64,000 nt of DNA from an uncultured Alphaproteobacteria bacterium (GTDB lineage: Bacteria > Pseudomonadota > Alphaproteobacteria > CAAHEQ01 > UBA3637): assembly GCA_934216505.1 (NCBI GenBank), contig CAKQBW010000004.1:7410-71409 (forward strand). Reading direction: 5' to 3'. The position numbers were made by a program, and so were the translations under genes. Position 1 is the first letter of the stretch; every line of letters begins with the position of its first letter. Below, piece after piece: positions 1 through 8,858 of this stretch. A model generated the notes under the pieces. It saw nothing but the letters and a program-made list of their open reading frames with translations. It did not search any database and was not told the origin of the DNA.

Positions 1-855
1 GCGCAAGGAATTATTGCCAGCCCCACTGTGTTTGAAATAGGCGTGCGGGCGACAGGCAAAGGAACGCGCATCAAAGCAGGGGAGTATTCCATTCCCCGTC
101 ATGCCAGTATGAAAATGGTGGCCACTCTTTTTATCAATGGTGAAACCTATGTGCGTCGCTTGGTGATACCTGAAGGGCTGACCTCTAAGCAGGTCGTGGC
201 CTCTATGGAGGGGATGCGGGGGCTGATTGGAACTGTCAGTCAAATCCCAAAAAACGGGACTTTATTACCCGATACCTATCATTATTCGTATGGGGATACA
301 AAAGAAGGCATGATTGAACGCATGAAAAAGGCAATGGAACAAACGGTGCAAGAATTATGGGAAAAACGGGATCCCAGTATTTCCTTAAAGACCCCCAAAG
401 AGGCGATTGTGATGGCGTCCATTGTTGAAAAAGAAACCGCCAAAGATGCAGAAAGGGCACATATCGCTTCTGTTTTTTATAATCGGATGAAAAAGGGGAT
501 TCGTTTACAATCGGATCCGACTGTTATTTTTGCGGCCACGAATGGAGAGGTGGAAAATAAAAAAACAGTTTCTTATAAGGATTTAAAAACAAATCACCCC
601 TATAATACTTATGTGATTTACGGATTGCCTGTGGGACCTATTTCTAACCCAGGGCGGGCTTCCCTTGAGGCGGTACTACACCCCGATAAAACAGATGATA
701 TTTATTTTGTGGCCGATGGAAGGGGGGGGCATACTTTCACCAAAACTTACCCTGAACATCAAAAAAACGTGAAAAAGTGGCGGCAATATGTACGGGGTCA
801 GAAAAAAATAAAAAAAGACTCTCGGACCATTCAGTCCTCCTCTAAAAAAAATTAG
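1..855 (+). CDS. mltG: Endolytic transglycosylase MltG (5' truncated)
   Basis: MltG is an inner-membrane lytic transglycosylase that cuts nascent peptidoglycan and is thought to end glycan chain elongation. The window opens inside the gene: the frame is open from base 1, before the first possible start, so the N-terminal membrane anchor and part of the LysM-like region are missing. The catalytic region is present, including the family motif SIVEKET whose first Glu is the expected catalytic acid, and the conserved FYNRM, LQSDPTV and LPVGPISNPG blocks. The C-terminus has a basic Lys-rich tail. No convincing terminator follows; a short TTTTCCC/GGGAAAA hairpin after the stop has no T-run. Confidence 0.93.
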   Translation, partial: AQGIIASPTVFEIGVRATGKGTRIKAGEYSIPRHASMKMVATLFINGETYVRRLVIPEGLTSKQVVASMEGMRGLIGTVSQIPKNGTLLPDTYHYSYGDTKEGMIERMKKAMEQTVQELWEKRDPSISLKTPKEAIVMASIVEKETAKDAERAHIASVFYNRMKKGIRLQSDPTVIFAATNGEVENKKTVSYKDLKTNHPYNTYVIYGLPVGPISNPGRASLEAVLHPDKTDDIYFVADGRGGHTFTKTYPEHQKNVKKWRQYVRGQKKIKKDSRTIQSSSKKN

Positions 856-967
856 GTTTTCCCGCTGGGAAAAATAAAAAAAGACAGAAAAAATTTTTCC
901 ATAAAATTGTTTTTTCCAAAAGGAAATGAGGACAGGATGTTTTTCTTGTGGGAATTTTTAAAATTTC

Positions 968-996
968 TTGATTTTTTTGACATTTTATTGTATGCT
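968..996 (+). promoter_or_regulatory. Promoter of the NifU-like/GGGtGRT pair
   Basis: A sigma70-type match TTGATT (968-973), a 17-bp spacer and TATGCT (991-996). The predicted transcription start is about 1003, giving a short leader before the ATG at 1032. It also argues against the upstream in-frame ATG at 1008, which has no ribosome binding site. Confidence 0.6.
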
Positions 997-1031
997 CTGT
1001 CCGTTTAATGTTTTTTAAGAAAGGAAAAAAT

Positions 1032-1736
1032 ATGGATTGTAAATATCAATGCACACCCGCAATAGAAGGTATGTGTCCTGTTGCAAAAGGTGCAAAACAC
1101 GATTGTGCGCCTATTCCCGAAGAAGGGAAATGGGTTAATTCTCATGCGATTTCAGATATTTCAGGACTGACCCACGGTTGTGGGTGTTGTGCTCCTCAAC
1201 AAGGGACCTGCAAGTTGTCCTTGAATGTCAAAGACGGTATTATTCAAGAAGCGTTGGTGGAAACGATTGGTTGTTCGGGTATGACACATTCGGCGGCAAT
1301 GGCGGCGGAAATTTTACCCGGAAAGACTTTGTTGGAAGCCTTGAATACAGACCTTGTTTGCGATGCCATCAATGTGGCTATGCGTGAATTGTTTTTACAA
1401 ATCGTGTATGGGCGGACTCAGACGGCTTTTTCTGAAAAAGGATTACCTGTCGGGGCGGGCATGGAAGATTTGGGGAAAGGATTGCGCTCCATGGTGGGAA
1501 CAATGTATTCCACAACCGTAAAAGGTCCCCGTTATTTGGAAATGACCGAAGGTTATGTATTGGAACAAGGCTTGGACGAAAACAATGAAATCATTGGGTA
1601 TAAGTTTGTCCATGTCGGTAAAATGTTAGAAGCGATTCGCAAAGGGGTCTCCCCTGAAGAAGCCTTTAAGCAAAATGTCAAAACCTATGGTCGCTTTGAC
1701 GAAGCCGTTAAGAAAATTGACCCCAGAAAGGAGTAA
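1032..1736 (+). CDS. NifU-like iron-sulfur cluster assembly scaffold protein
   Basis: This 234-residue protein resembles the NifU/IscU N-terminal scaffold fold, on which Fe-S clusters are built before transfer to target proteins. It has an unusual Cys-rich N-terminus (Cys residues near 3, 7, 13 and 22), then GCGCCAPQQGTC and a GCSGMTHSAAMAAE segment resembling the IscU cysteine region. I chose the ATG at 1032 because AAGAAAGGA lies just before it; the in-frame ATG at 1008 lacks one. It is followed after 3 nt by the GGGtGRT gene, so the two are almost certainly co-transcribed. This pairing is familiar from anaerobic Firmicutes, so transfer is possible. The precise biochemical role is not established. 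Confidence 0.8.
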   Translation: MDCKYQCTPAIEGMCPVAKGAKHDCAPIPEEGKWVNSHAISDISGLTHGCGCCAPQQGTCKLSLNVKDGIIQEALVETIGCSGMTHSAAMAAEILPGKTLLEALNTDLVCDAINVAMRELFLQIVYGRTQTAFSEKGLPVGAGMEDLGKGLRSMVGTMYSTTVKGPRYLEMTEGYVLEQGLDENNEIIGYKFVHVGKMLEAIRKGVSPEEAFKQNVKTYGRFDEAVKKIDPRKE

Positions 1737-1739
1737 GAG

Positions 1740-2738
1740 ATGATTGAATTTGAAGGTAAAGAACGTCGGATTGATAAAATCAACGCTGTGTTGGCGGAAT
1801 ATGGTATTCAGGATTTGGAACAAGCCAAGGCTTTGTGCGATGAAAAAGGCGTAGATGTGGCGAAAATTGTCAAAGGAATTCAACCAATTGCCTTTGAAAA
1901 TGCCGTTTGGGCCTATACGATGGGGGCGGCCTTGGCGATTAAAAAAGGCATTAAAGAAGCCTCGCAAGTGGCGGAAATGTTAGGGGTTGGACTTCAGGCT
2001 TTTTGTGTGCCTGGGTCGGTGGCTGACCAACGCAAAGTGGGCTTAGGACACGGTAATTTGGCCGCCATGTTGTTGAGTGAAACCAGCAAATGTTTCTGTT
2101 TTTTGGCGGGGCATGAATCTTTTGCGGCCGCTGAAGGGGCGATTGGGATTGCTCGTTCGGCCAACAAAGTGCGTCAAGAACCTCTCCGTGTGATTTTAAA
2201 TGGTTTGGGAAAAGATGCCGCCTATATTATTTCCCGCATCAATGGCTTTACTTTTGTGGAAACAAAGTATGATTATTACACAGGGAAATTGAATATCGTT
2301 TCTGAAAAGGCTTTTTCCAATGGCGATAAAGCCAAAGTAAAATGCTATGGGGCCGACGATGTGTCCGAAGGTGTAGCGATTATGATTCACGAAGGGGTAG
2401 ATGTGTCTATCACGGGTAATTCAACAAACCCCACGCGTTTCCAACACCCTGTGGCGGGAACCTATAAAAAGTGGGCAACAGAAAATGGGCGTAAGTACTT
2501 TTCTGTGGCCTCAGGTGGGGGAACAGGTCGTACCTTGCACCCTGACAATGTTGCCGCTGGGCCTGCTTCCTATGGTATGACTGATACAATGGGACGCATG
2601 CACTCTGATGCCCAATTTGCGGGGTCGTCTTCTGTGCCTGCCCATGTGGAAATGATGGGATTGATTGGTATGGGGAATAACCCCATGGTGGGGGCCTCTG
2701 TGGCTGTAGCCGTGGCCGTTGCCGAAGCCATGAAATAA
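1740..2738 (+). CDS. GGGtGRT family protein
   Basis: This 332-residue protein carries the signature GGGTGRT (around residue 259, codons near 2514) that names the family. Other conserved segments are GHGNLAAMLLSETSKCFCFLAGHESFAAAEGA and a C-terminal Ala/Val-rich repeat. The function of the family is unknown; repeated association with a NifU-like scaffold, as here, suggests a role in metal-cluster or redox metabolism, which is inference. It starts 3 nt after the scaffold gene, with AAAGGAG as ribosome binding site, and ends at a strong terminator. No membrane segments or signal peptide are apparent. Confidence 0.85.
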   Translation: MIEFEGKERRIDKINAVLAEYGIQDLEQAKALCDEKGVDVAKIVKGIQPIAFENAVWAYTMGAALAIKKGIKEASQVAEMLGVGLQAFCVPGSVADQRKVGLGHGNLAAMLLSETSKCFCFLAGHESFAAAEGAIGIARSANKVRQEPLRVILNGLGKDAAYIISRINGFTFVETKYDYYTGKLNIVSEKAFSNGDKAKVKCYGADDVSEGVAIMIHEGVDVSITGNSTNPTRFQHPVAGTYKKWATENGRKYFSVASGGGTGRTLHPDNVAAGPASYGMTDTMGRMHSDAQFAGSSSVPAHVEMMGLIGMGNNPMVGASVAVAVAVAEAMK

Positions 2739-2758
2739 AAAGGAATTTGAACTTTTTT

Positions 2759-2788
2759 AAACGGGTCCGTTGGGGCCCGTTTTTTTTG
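2759..2788 (+). terminator. Rho-independent terminator after GGGtGRT gene
   Basis: The stem AACGGGTCC / GGGCCCGTT (one G-U pair) with loop GTTG is followed by eight T residues. Confidence 0.9.
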
Positions 2789-2817
2789 TTGCAATTTTTT
2801 TGGGAATCTTTTACAGT
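2789..2817 (+). promoter_or_regulatory. Promoter of the TM2-pseudopilin gene
   Basis: TTGCAA (2789-2794), 17-bp spacer, TACAGT (2812-2817), placed immediately after the preceding terminator and 32 bp before the start codon. Confidence 0.5.
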
Positions 2818-2849
2818 AAGTTTATTATCTTTAACAAAGGAGAAAAAAT

Positions 2850-3572
2850 ATGAATAACTTGGAAGAATTGGATAAATTAAACACCTTTAAAGAAAAGGGA
2901 ATTATTTCTGAGGAGGAATTTCAACAACAAAAGAAAATCCTTTTAAATCAACCACAGATGGGAAATAAAAGCCAACTTTGTTATGTGTTGCTGGCTTTCT
3001 TTTTTGGGGTTTTAGGGGTACATAACTTTTATGCAGGGCGTTGGAAAAGGGGCTTAGCCCAACTATTGATTACCCTTTTAACTTTGTTTGTGGGTTGTCT
3101 GATTACAGGCATATGGGTAATCATCAATATCTTTGCTATTCATACGGACGGCAAAGGAAATGAATTTCAACCTTGCCCAGTGGCCAAATACATCTGTGGT
3201 ATTTTGGGGATTGTGGAATATATTTGGGTATTCTTTGCTCTGTTTGGTATCATGGCTATTGGAGGTGCCGCAGGCTATACCATGGCGATGAATAGGTATC
3301 GGGCGAACGAAATCGTGTCCTATGCCCTACAAGTTCAGATTATGACGATTGCCCAAAATAGTATGGATGAAGGCCAACCAACTACAAAATCTTGTGAGGA
3401 CTTATTGGCCATAGATACCGAAGTGGCGCCTTTTATTTCTGAATGTCTTTCTTTCCCCGATGGGCGTATCCAAATAACCGTGAATGATGAAGCGGTGAAA
3501 CGGGCAATTCAACAAACCGCCCCCAGAATTCAAGAAAATTCAAACGGGGATTTGGTTCTCAGTTCTTCTTAA
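2850..3572 (+). CDS. SHOCT-TM2 membrane protein fused to a pseudopilin-like C-terminal domain
   Basis: Residues about 3-33 look like a SHOCT helix-turn (LEELDKLNTFKEKGIISEEE). Residues about 40-100 form a TM2 domain: two membrane helices with VHNFYAGRWKRG between them. Residues about 120-240 then match the pseudopilin-like proteins elsewhere in this window: AIGGAAGYTMAMNRYRANEI corresponds to their membrane-helix end, and the following ILAQ-like, TTK-C-DL pattern matches their globular part. The prepilin peptidase site (G, then E five residues on) is absent, so the domain should stay membrane-anchored. AAAGGAG precedes the start. A single-gene transcription unit bounded by terminators. Function unknown; a chimera of membrane-anchor and pseudopilin head is the best description. 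Confidence 0.8.
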   Translation: MNNLEELDKLNTFKEKGIISEEEFQQQKKILLNQPQMGNKSQLCYVLLAFFFGVLGVHNFYAGRWKRGLAQLLITLLTLFVGCLITGIWVIINIFAIHTDGKGNEFQPCPVAKYICGILGIVEYIWVFFALFGIMAIGGAAGYTMAMNRYRANEIVSYALQVQIMTIAQNSMDEGQPTTKSCEDLLAIDTEVAPFISECLSFPDGRIQITVNDEAVKRAIQQTAPRIQENSNGDLVLSSS

Positions 3573-3580
3573 AAAACTTG

Positions 3581-3616
3581 AAATAACGGGCTCTACGAAG
3601 GACCCGTTATTTTTTT
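3581..3616. terminator. Terminator between convergent genes
   Basis: The stem AAATAACGGG / CCCGTTATTT is followed by a T-run on the + strand. The stop codon of the leftward gene (3593-3595) falls in the loop, so the hairpin serves the + strand gene and probably also the convergent one. Confidence 0.8.
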
Positions 3617-4333
3617 GATTTCATTTAAGGAAGGGGAATCTGTTTTTTCTTGTTTTTGAAAGAAAGTCCCTTGAGTGATTTGTCCAAAAATTTGTTCAGG
3701 ACTCACTCCTGATTTTAGTTGTTGGTCAATCAATTTTTCACTTAAAGTTTGAAGGGCAATTTTTTGGTAATTCCAATTTACTTTTTGTTGCTTGGCGATT
3801 TTATCTTCCATAAACTTGCGATAAAAGCGGGCGAATTCATAGACTGGGTCGCCTCCACGGCGAAAAGAAGTTAATCCTTGCAAAGCCGTTTTATAATCCA
3901 TTAAAGCATGAATTCCATCGCCACAGGTATCCCGATATAATATCCAATCATTGACGATTTCTGGGATTAAAAATTGTTGAACTAAGTCTTTGTGAATGGC
4001 CCCAAAATCAATTTGTTTGGTGTGTGTCTCTTTTTGAATGACATGGACTTGCCTTTGAAACACAGAGGCCATATCAGAGGCACTCCTTTTGGGATTCAAT
4101 AAAGCACAAGTGGTCAGTAAAGCCACAATGGCTAATTTTAATTCTGCATTGACTTTATAAAGCATTTTGGCGGGCATTCTTCGTACTTCAGAATCGTTCA
4201 TTGCTTGATGCACGGCAAACTGATTTAAAGCATTTAACAAATCAAATTGCCCCTTGGTCAAAGGAACCGAAGAATAAATCCGATTTTGTCCCGCTATTTG
4301 AATCATATTGGATAAAGAAACAACCATTTGCAT
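3593..4333 (-). CDS. Conserved-looking protein of unknown function, 246 aa
   Basis: I do not recognise this family. The protein appears mostly alpha-helical and soluble. It has no signal peptide; a short hydrophobic stretch (LAIVALLTTCALL) near residue 70 could be a buried helix. The C-terminal third is rich in Lys and Gln and ends KKITGPS. AAAAGGA precedes the ATG at 4333 and a promoter lies at 4348-4375, so it is a single-gene unit between ettA (upstream on the same strand) and the shared terminator. The well-formed expression signals support a real gene; the function is open. Confidence 0.65.
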   Translation of the reverse strand: MQMVVSLSNMIQIAGQNRIYSSVPLTKGQFDLLNALNQFAVHQAMNDSEVRRMPAKMLYKVNAELKLAIVALLTTCALLNPKRSASDMASVFQRQVHVIQKETHTKQIDFGAIHKDLVQQFLIPEIVNDWILYRDTCGDGIHALMDYKTALQGLTSFRRGGDPVYEFARFYRKFMEDKIAKQQKVNWNYQKIALQTLSEKLIDQQLKSGVSPEQIFGQITQGTFFQKQEKTDSPSLNEIKKITGPS

Positions 4334-4347
4334 TCCCTTTTCCTTTT

Positions 4348-4375
4348 ATGATAGCACAGAAATCAATTTTGTCAA
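4348..4375 (-). promoter_or_regulatory. Promoter of the unknown 246-aa gene
   Basis: On the minus strand TTGACA (4370-4375), 16-bp spacer, TATCAT (4348-4353). It starts 5 bp after the ettA stop codon. Confidence 0.6.
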
Positions 4376-4379
4376 TCTC

Positions 4380-6053
4380 CTAACGGGAAATAGGCTTATA
4401 TTTCAACCGATGGGGTTGATCTGCATCGCCCCCTAATCTGCGCTTACGATCCGCTTCATATTCGGCGTAATTTCCTTCAAACCAGACGACTTGGCTATCG
4501 CCTTCAAACGCCAAAATATGGGTTGCCAACCTGTCCAAAAACCAACGGTCGTGGCTGGTAATAACGGCACACCCGGGAAAATCCATCAACGCTTCTTCCA
4601 ACGCCCGCAAAGTATCCACATCTAAATCATTGGTGGGTTCGTCCAACAACAAAACATTGGCCCCAGACTTTAACATTTTAGCCATATGGACCCGATTGCG
4701 TTCGCCCCCCGACAACTGCCCCACTTTTTTTTGTTGGTCTGCTCCTTTGAAATTAAATTGAGAAACATAGGCCCGACTGGACACTTCCCGTTTTCCCAAA
4801 GTCAGCATGTCGTTGCCATTGGAAATTTCTTGCCACACCGTATTATTATCGTTCAGAGAATCACGGCTTTGATCCACATAGCCCAACTTGACCGTTTCCC
4901 CTACCTTTAAAGAGCCACTATCAGGCTTTTCTTGCCCCGTGATAATACGCATTAAAGTTGTCTTCCCTGCACCGTTAGGACCAATGACCCCCACAATTCC
5001 CCCTGCGGGTAAATTAAAGTTCAAATCATCAAACAACAACTTATCCCCAAAGGCCTTTTTCAAGTGCTCGGCTTTCAAAACAACATCCCCCAAACGAGGG
5101 CCCGCTGGAATCACAATCTGCGCCACATCAGGTACCTTTTCATTTGATTTTTTCAATAACTCTTCATAGGCGGTAATCCGCGCCTTTGACTTGGCCTGAC
5201 GGGCCTTAGGGTTGGCATTCACCCATTCCAATTCTTCTTTTAATGTTTTTTGTCGTTTGTCTTCGGCATTTTGTTCAATTTTCAAACGCTTTGTTTTGGC
5301 CTCTAACCACTTGGTGTAATTTCCCTCATAAGGGATGCCTTCCCCCCGATCCATTTCCAAAATCCATCCTGTTACATTATCTAAGAAATAGCGGTCGTGC
5401 GTAATCATCACCACCGTCCCTGTATAGTTTTTCAAGAAAATTTGGAGCCAGGCCACAGATTCAGCATCCAAGTGATTTGTGGGTTCGTCCAACAATAGCA
5501 TATCGGGTTTAGATAAAAGCAACCGACACAAAGCCACTCGTCTTTTTTCGCCCCCTGATAGCTTATCCACTCTTCCTTCTCCCGGCGGACAGCGTAAAGC
5601 ATCCATCGCAATTTCCACATTTCTTTCCAATTCCCACCCTTGACAGGCGTCAATTTTTTCCTGTAAGTCGGCTTGTTCAGCCAAAAGTTTATCCATATCG
5701 GCTTCGGGATCAGCAAAAGCATTATTGACTTCTTCCCACCGCTTCATTAAATCTCGTATTTCACCACAGCCATCCATGACATTTTCCATAACGGTTTTTG
5801 TGGGGTCTAATTGTGGTTCTTGGGGCAGATAACCGACTTTCACACCGTCTGCGGGCCATGCTTCTCCTGTAAAGTTATCATCTAATCCCGCCATAATTTT
5901 CATGAGGGTAGATTTTCCCGCTCCGTTGGGACCAATCACACCAATCTTTGCGCCGGGAAAAAAAGAAAGCCAAATGTGTTTTAAAACTTCTTTTCCCCCA
6001 GGAAAAGTTTTGCATAAATCTTTCATCACATAGATATATTGGTAAGCGGGCAT
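4380..6053 (-). CDS. ettA: Energy-dependent translational throttle protein EttA (ABC-F ATPase)
   Basis: EttA binds the ribosomal E site and gates entry of 70S initiation complexes into elongation according to the ATP/ADP ratio. This 557-residue protein has two ABC cassettes and no membrane helices. Walker [10 protein letters not shown] is at residues 41-49, a second GPNGAGKTT is near residue 358, with [11 protein letters not shown] and [11 protein letters not shown] signatures, and [12 protein letters not shown] / [12 protein letters not shown]alker B motifs. The linker between the cassettes is Lys/Glu-rich as in the P-site tRNA interaction motif of ABC-F proteins. Length fits the family (about 555). 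It follows the GT10 gene by 1 nt with its ribosome binding site inside that gene. Confidence 0.95.
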   Translation of the reverse strand: MPAYQYIYVMKDLCKTFPGGKEVLKHIWLSFFPGAKIGVIGPNGAGKSTLMKIMAGLDDNFTGEAWPADGVKVGYLPQEPQLDPTKTVMENVMDGCGEIRDLMKRWEEVNNAFADPEADMDKLLAEQADLQEKIDACQGWELERNVEIAMDALRCPPGEGRVDKLSGGEKRRVALCRLLLSKPDMLLLDEPTNHLDAESVAWLQIFLKNYTGTVVMITHDRYFLDNVTGWILEMDRGEGIPYEGNYTKWLEAKTKRLKIEQNAEDKRQKTLKEELEWVNANPKARQAKSKARITAYEELLKKSNEKVPDVAQIVIPAGPRLGDVVLKAEHLKKAFGDKLLFDDLNFNLPAGGIVGVIGPNGAGKTTLMRIITGQEKPDSGSLKVGETVKLGYVDQSRDSLNDNNTVWQEISNGNDMLTLGKREVSSRAYVSQFNFKGADQQKKVGQLSGGERNRVHMAKMLKSGANVLLLDEPTNDLDVDTLRALEEALMDFPGCAVITSHDRWFLDRLATHILAFEGDSQVVWFEGNYAEYEADRKRRLGGDADQPHRLKYKPISR

Positions 6054-6054
6054 T

Positions 6055-7011
6055 TTATTTTCCTTTCGTAAATGGTTTTAAAATTTGATGCTTTAAAATT
6101 TGTTTAAAATCTCTCATCTTAATATGGGCGCAATCAATGTCCTGATAGGGCTTAAAATAAGTCCGTTTTTTCGCTTGTGCACAGGGGACATCAAAAATCT
6201 GGCTTAAAAAATTCATCAGGTTGTCAAAACTGTAAGTTTGCAAGGTGCCTTCTTGAAAAACAGGGGCCTTTAACATTTTCAAATAAAGCCGATCATCTGT
6301 GTCTATTTTTTGAATATAATTCACCAAACTGTCCCATGAATCAAAGTCGTGGGCATTGATAAAGGAATCAGGATTAAAATCTTGAATCACCGTTGGATCC
6401 CCGTAATAAATAGGAACAGAATGTCCCGCATAGGCGTCCAGTATTTTTTCGGTCGTATATCCTTCGGCCTGTGTATTTTCAAAGGCCATAGAAAATTTAT
6501 AATGACTTTGAAAATCAACTTTGTTGGCGACAGGCCCCCCTACATTATTATTCCACCGTCCGCCGCTGGATATTTTTTTGTATTGGTTTAAACGATTAAA
6601 AAAAGCCAAGCGGGCCCCATCTGTCTGTTGGCTGTTGCCGATAACGCAAGCACAAAAGCCTCGGTTTAAGGCTTCTTCTTTAGTTTTAAAAAAATTCTGA
6701 TTCTGGGCCGATTGAATCCCTTGACGATCCAAAGCCCATAAAGGGAAACGAAAATACCTGTTGGCAAAAGTCAAACGGTGAAAGCCTATGGCATAATCGC
6801 AATAGTTAAAGTTGGGAATCAAATTTTCCCCTGTATAAAAAATCCGAATACAATCATAGCGATGATGGTCTTGTCCCCCTGTGGAATAAAACAGGTAATC
6901 AGGATTGTCATCAATTTGGACCGTGTATCGGGTGCGCAATAAATCCGTGATCCAATTTTTTTCGGGGTCTATTTTCCCAAAATCTGTAAAGTTGATTTTC
7001 AGGCACTTCAT
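6055..7011 (-). CDS. Glycosyltransferase family 10 (alpha-1,3-fucosyltransferase-like)
   Basis: The 318-residue protein has the GT10 fucosyltransferase motif: [20 protein letters not shown] followed by [12 protein letters not shown], which in the family binds GDP-fucose and catalyses transfer to a glycan, usually lipopolysaccharide O-antigen or a capsule sugar. It lacks a signal peptide and is likely a cytoplasmic or peripheral enzyme. The start at 7011 overlaps the dut stop as TAATG, with AGGAAA upstream, so translation is probably coupled; the longer frame to 7044 would run inside dut. A surface-glycan enzyme between dut and ettA is unusual and suggests insertion into a housekeeping operon. 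The acceptor is unknown. Confidence 0.85.
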   Translation of the reverse strand: MKCLKINFTDFGKIDPEKNWITDLLRTRYTVQIDDNPDYLFYSTGGQDHHRYDCIRIFYTGENLIPNFNYCDYAIGFHRLTFANRYFRFPLWALDRQGIQSAQNQNFFKTKEEALNRGFCACVIGNSQQTDGARLAFFNRLNQYKKISSGGRWNNNVGGPVANKVDFQSHYKFSMAFENTQAEGYTTEKILDAYAGHSVPIYYGDPTVIQDFNPDSFINAHDFDSWDSLVNYIQKIDTDDRLYLKMLKAPVFQEGTLQTYSFDNLMNFLSQIFDVPCAQAKKRTYFKPYQDIDCAHIKMRDFKQILKHQILKPFTKGK

Positions 7012-7466
7012 TATTTTTTTCCTGTTGAACCAAAGCCACCACATCCACGGGTGGAGGTATCCTCTACTTTTCCTTCCACAATTTCAGGGTGTAAAATTGG
7101 ACAAATAACGGCTTGAGCAATACGATCACCAGGATGAATAACAAAGTCTTCTTTGCCCAGGTTGATCAGAATTGTTTTCAATTCTCCCCGATACCCATAA
7201 TCCACTGTCCCTGGGGCATTCACAATGGAAATTCCAAATTGGGCGGCTAACCCTGAACGGGGACGCGTTTGAATTTCATAGTCTATAGAATCAGACATCA
7301 GTTGCATCTTCACTCCGTTGGGAATGACAGCATGTTCGCCCGATTTTAAAACTACAGGCTCTTTTATCGCTGCCCGTAAATCAAAGCCCGCATCGTCTGT
7401 ATGTTTATAATTTAATTTTTCCCACCCAGAAAGATAATTTTCCAAATATTCAATTCTTAATTTCAT
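7011..7466 (-). CDS. dut: Deoxyuridine 5'-triphosphate nucleotidohydrolase
   Basis: dUTPase hydrolyses dUTP to dUMP and pyrophosphate, keeping uracil out of DNA and supplying dUMP for thymidylate. At 151 residues it is standard for the homotrimeric family. The five motifs are visible: AGFDLRA (I), PRSGLA (II), the substrate loop GTVDYGYRGE (III, with the catalytic Asp), GDRIAQAV (IV), and the Gly-rich C-terminal GCGGFGSTG (V). It heads an operon with the GT10 gene and ettA. AAAGGA precedes the ATG. Confidence 0.96.
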   Translation of the reverse strand: MKLRIEYLENYLSGWEKLNYKHTDDAGFDLRAAIKEPVVLKSGEHAVIPNGVKMQLMSDSIDYEIQTRPRSGLAAQFGISIVNAPGTVDYGYRGELKTILINLGKEDFVIHPGDRIAQAVICPILHPEIVEGKVEDTSTRGCGGFGSTGKK

Positions 7467-7532
7467 GTTGAAGCGTCCTTTCTTTTCCGTCTAATACTAA
7501 CGAAAAAAAAGGAATAAGTCAAGAAAAAACAC

Positions 7533-7561
7533 TTGCGTTTTTATTGAAAAAAGACTATACC
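7533..7561 (+). promoter_or_regulatory. pgk promoter
   Basis: TTGCGT (7533-7538), 17-bp spacer, TATACC (7556-7561), 37 bp before the pgk start. A possible divergent dut promoter (TTGACT at 7517-7522 on the minus strand) lies next to it with a poor -10. Confidence 0.55.
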
Positions 7562-7598
7562 ATTGATATTCGTTTAACCCTAAGAGAAAGGAAAAAAT

Positions 7599-8783
7599 AT
7601 GTTTAAAACTTTGGAAGATTTTGATTTTAAGGGAAAAACCGTTTTTATTCGGGCGGATTTGAATGTGCCCGCCAAAGACGGTGTGATTTCTGATACCACC
7701 CGTATTGACCGCTTTGCGCCCACTTTGCAATATATCGTCAATCATGGGGGAAAAGCCGTGGTGGCCAGTCACTTTGGTCGTCCAAAAGGCCAAAAGAAAG
7801 AAGAATTTTCTATGGCTTTTATGATACCTGCTTTGGAAAAGGCTTCGGGTTTTAAGGTCAAGTTTGTGAATGATTGCATTGGTCCTGAACGTGATGAAGC
7901 GGTCCGTTCCATGCAACCAGGAGAGGTGATTTTGTTGGAAAATTTGCGCTTTTATCCAGGTGAAGAAGCCAATGATCGTGAATTTAGCGAACAGTTGGCT
8001 CAGGGTATGGATATTTATATCAATGATGCTTTTTCAACCGCACATCGGGCGCATGCCTCTACTGAAGGCATGGCTCACTTACTTCCCCGTGGGGCGGGTC
8101 GTTTGATGCAAGAAGAACTTCAGGCTTTGGATAAAGCTCTGGGAAATCCTGTGCATCCTGCGGTGGCTTTAGTGGGGGGGAGTAAAGTTTCCACAAAGTT
8201 AGATTTATTGGGAAATTTGGTTAAGAAAGTGGATTACTTGCTTATCGGAGGGGGAATGGCTCACACTTTCTTGGCGGCTAAAGGTATTCCAATGGGAAAA
8301 GGCTCTTTGGTGGAACCAGATATGATTGAAACAGCCAAGTCCATTTTGGCTAACGCAGGGTCTTGCCAAATTGTTTTGCCTGTGGATTTAGTTTGGGCTG
8401 ACGCTTTTGGGGAAGGTCAAAAAGCGCATACCTCTGAGGCGGATAAAGTCCCCGAAGGGAAAGTATTGATGGATATTGGGGAAAAATCTGTGGCTGAGTT
8501 TTGCGATGTGATTAAAAAGGCCAAGACTTTGATTTGGAATGGCCCTGTGGGGTGCTTTGAAATCAAACCTTTTGATAAGGGAACGAATGAGATTGCTCAG
8601 GTTGTGGCGGCTCAGACAAAAGCGGGTTTATTGACTTCTGTGGCGGGGGGTGGTGATACCGTTTCCGCCTTGAAAAAAGCAGGGGTAAAAGCCGATATGA
8701 CCTATGTGTCTGCAGCGGGGGGGGCTTTCTTGGAATGGATGGAAGGCAAAACCTTACCTGGCGTGGCTATCTTGGAAAAATAA
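7599..8783 (+). CDS. pgk: Phosphoglycerate kinase
   Basis: Pgk transfers phosphate between 1,3-bisphosphoglycerate and ADP, giving 3-phosphoglycerate and ATP in glycolysis. The 394-residue length is typical. Conserved blocks include the substrate site RADLNVP near the N-terminus, SHFGRPKG, the LLENLRFYPGE segment, ALVGGSKVSTKLDLL, and the nucleotide-binding WNGPVGCFE and VAGGGDTVSAL segments. GAGAAAGGA precedes the ATG. It is a monocistronic unit ending at a strong terminator; gap and fba genes are not in the window. Confidence 0.97.
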   Translation: MFKTLEDFDFKGKTVFIRADLNVPAKDGVISDTTRIDRFAPTLQYIVNHGGKAVVASHFGRPKGQKKEEFSMAFMIPALEKASGFKVKFVNDCIGPERDEAVRSMQPGEVILLENLRFYPGEEANDREFSEQLAQGMDIYINDAFSTAHRAHASTEGMAHLLPRGAGRLMQEELQALDKALGNPVHPAVALVGGSKVSTKLDLLGNLVKKVDYLLIGGGMAHTFLAAKGIPMGKGSLVEPDMIETAKSILANAGSCQIVLPVDLVWADAFGEGQKAHTSEADKVPEGKVLMDIGEKSVAEFCDVIKKAKTLIWNGPVGCFEIKPFDKGTNEIAQVVAAQTKAGLLTSVAGGGDTVSALKKAGVKADMTYVSAAGGAFLEWMEGKTLPGVAILEK

Positions 8784-8791
8784 AAACCCTA

Positions 8792-8819
8792 ACACCCTCA
8801 ATTTTGAGGGTGTTTTTTT
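8792..8819 (+). terminator. pgk terminator
   Basis: The perfect stem ACACCCTCAA / TTGAGGGTGT is followed by seven T residues. Confidence 0.92.
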
Positions 8820-8858
8820 ATCATGTTGTGCTTATTTTAGTTTTTGAAAGAAATGATG

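Noticed and set aside
856..1007. Terminator after mltG
   Set aside because: TTTTCCC/GGGAAAA hairpin is present but no T-run follows on the + strand.
1008..1031. Upstream ATG of the NifU-like gene
   Set aside because: No ribosome binding site; the AAGAAAGGA just before 1032 makes the later ATG the better start.
8844..8858. TTG start of the first MKLYHY gene
   Set aside because: The paralogue starts at MKLYHY, and the ribosome binding site fits ATG 8859.
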